Of a stretch of DNA of 14,801 nt, positions 13,909 through 14,801 are shown in pieces (position 1 is the stretch's first letter; every line of letters begins with the position of its first letter). Source of the DNA: Anaerolineae bacterium (GTDB lineage: Bacteria > Chloroflexota > Anaerolineae > 4572-78 > J111). Both the position numbers and the translations under genes were made by a program. The DNA lies in NCBI GenBank assembly GCA_023382535.1, contig JAHDWA010000136.1, positions 1 to 14,801 of the forward strand, read 5' to 3'. The notes beneath the pieces were generated by a model. That model did no database searches and was not told the DNA's origin. It saw only the letters and a list, made by a program, of their open reading frames with translations.

Positions 13909-13965
13909 TTAGCCCGCTCGAAGCCTAAAGATGGAATTCGACTATGACAATACGAAGGCGTAAAA

Positions 13966-14559
13966 ATGAACATGACTTCTATCCTCGGCACGTTCGGAAC
14001 GATAATGGGGTTGGTTCGAGCGATGCCGCAACTCGTCAGACTATTGCGCGCCCAGGAAGCCTTTGGCGTTTCCGTAGATACCGCCGCGACGAGCGCCATC
14101 TGCAGTTTTAGTTGGGTTGCTTATGGGGTTTTGACTGACCAATTCTACTTTAGTCTTGCCAGCGGCTTAACCGGTCTCATCTTCGCCCTGATCACTTTGT
14201 TTGCCTTGCGCTTTGGTCGCCAGGTTAAGGAGTTCAAAGTTGCTCCCATTTGGTTCATGGTTCTACTCCTGGCTGGGGTCGTCGCCGGCAAAAACGGACT
14301 GGGCCTGGTTCTGGCCATCAGTGTTTTGGTCGCGAATATTCCTCAACTGTGGCTGGCTTACAAAGAAAATAACCTGACCGATTTATCCCTGGGAACATGG
14401 GCGATCTCGACGATGGAAGGGCTGATCTGGTTAACCTACTCGCTTCTCCGACAGGATATTGCAATTATAGTCTCTGCCTTTTTTCAGGCGATGACGAGCG
14501 GGCTGATTGTGGCTTTAAAACTGGCGCGTCAGGCAAAAATTCAAAGACAAGAAGGTTAG
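13966..14559 (+). CDS. Double PQ-loop (SWEET-like) seven-helix membrane protein
   Basis: A 197-residue membrane protein with two PQ-loop motifs, MPQLVRLLRAQEAFGVSVDT (about 20-39) and IPQLWLAYKENNLTDLSLGT (about 126-145). Helices can be drawn as three (about 5-27, 38-56, 60-84), one linker (about 92-109), then three (about 111-134, 142-163, 166-188). That is the 3+1+3 plan of full-length SWEET transporters rather than the single three-helix unit (about 90 aa) of usual bacterial SemiSWEETs. Members move sugars or amino-acid-like solutes by facilitated diffusion. AAGG (13955-13958) is seven bases before the ATG; a second ATG lies two codons on. It follows the mttB-type gene by 57 bases and may form an operon with it. 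Base composition is less GC-rich than its neighbour. Fold is confident; cargo unknown. Confidence 0.85.
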   Translation: MNMTSILGTFGTIMGLVRAMPQLVRLLRAQEAFGVSVDTAATSAICSFSWVAYGVLTDQFYFSLASGLTGLIFALITLFALRFGRQVKEFKVAPIWFMVLLLAGVVAGKNGLGLVLAISVLVANIPQLWLAYKENNLTDLSLGTWAISTMEGLIWLTYSLLRQDIAIIVSAFFQAMTSGLIVALKLARQAKIQRQEG

Positions 14560-14793
14560 AGGATCTGGCGGCAATCTTGGCTTTGAGTTTTGGAATTGGC
14601 CTGTCTTAAAAGAGCCATTTGTGAACCAACTTTCTCAACATCTTAAGCATCGTATGGTATTAGTAGTGGGTAAACTATGAAGCCAGACGCCGCCATAATC
14701 GAAGAGTGGGCCGGGCGTGAAAGCCCGACACGCTCGTTTCGCACCAAGTACTAGTTTGGGCGAATCATTTCGGAGTGAATGGAGGACGTGACT

Positions 14794-14801
14794 ATGAAAA
14801 T
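14794..14801 (+). CDS. Start of an unidentified gene cut by the window edge
   Basis: An ATG at 14794 stands eight bases after a perfect GGAGG (14781-14785), the pattern of a well-translated start. Only two codons (Met, Lys) and part of a third are inside the window, so nothing can be said of the product. The preceding 234 bases (14560-14793) hold no gene that I can support. They contain a small stem CGGGC/GCCCG at 14712-14727 whose 3' flank could alternatively pair as GCGTG/CACGC (14715-14719 with 14729-14733). Confidence 0.55.

Noticed and set aside
13906..13944. TAG at the end of the MttB-type gene as a pyrrolysine codon
   Set aside because: Reading through adds only about a dozen non-conserved residues before TGA, and the known pyrrolysine position is near residue 334, where no TAG occurs. 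It is a normal stop.
14712..14733. Small alternative stems before the last gene as a riboswitch
   Set aside because: Stems are only five bases long, there is no recognised aptamer consensus, and the controlled gene is outside the window.

Overview
The window is a GC-rich bacterial chromosome segment (about 14.8 kb) with ordinary bacterial signals: Shine-Dalgarno sites, TATAAT-type -10 boxes, ATGA stop/start overlaps and U-tract terminators. Nothing in it fixes the taxon. The mix of a NACHT-type remnant, many dispersed palindromic repeats, corrinoid-methyltransferase-type enzymes, and UvsE and ArfB best fits an environmental Chloroflexota (Anaerolineae-like) genome. That is an inference from general familiarity, not from a marker gene.

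Layout. 1-450: an AT-rich remnant that looks like the C-terminal tail of a NACHT/STAND NTPase, running into a cluster of four short hairpins. 475-1868: a single MFS transporter behind a promoter whose -10 box sits inside a perfect 13-bp palindrome. 1878-1962: an 85-bp palindromic repeat. 2043-3376: a repair/rescue pair, UV damage endonuclease (uvsE) overlapping alternative ribosome-rescue factor (arfB). 3386-4951 (minus strand): an AAC(3)-family acetyltransferase overlapping 3-methyladenine DNA glycosylase I (tag), with a promoter that predicts an almost leaderless transcript and a terminator beyond tag. 5219-5997: a GNAT acetyltransferase and a 72-residue membrane-anchored coiled-coil protein, ending at a strong terminator. 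6095-7012: an EamA/DMT transporter. 7017-7370 (minus): an N-terminally deleted class II aldolase remnant.

7537-14559 is the most coherent metabolic block. It holds a HemE-fold (MtaA/MtbA/CmuA-like) methyltransferase with an intact His-X-Cys...Cys zinc motif, translationally coupled to an MFS transporter. A single-subunit molybdopterin oxidoreductase lies on the opposite strand. A non-pyrrolysine member of the MttB (trimethylamine methyltransferase) superfamily follows, then a seven-helix double PQ-loop (SWEET-like) membrane protein. Together these suggest uptake and demethylation of a methylated, perhaps quaternary-amine, compound. The corrinoid protein such a pathway needs is not in the window. 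A further gene starts at the right edge with a strong ribosome-binding site.

Four different palindromic repeat families sit in the intergenic spaces (324-448, 1878-1962, 9750-9816, 12315-12386). One lies between a promoter and its gene, and two lie at gene ends. The strongest candidates for something undescribed are the methylated-compound module with its unassigned molybdoenzyme, the covarying hairpin cluster, the terminator/RBS alternative pairing in front of the EamA gene, and the bacterial 3+1+3 PQ-loop protein.
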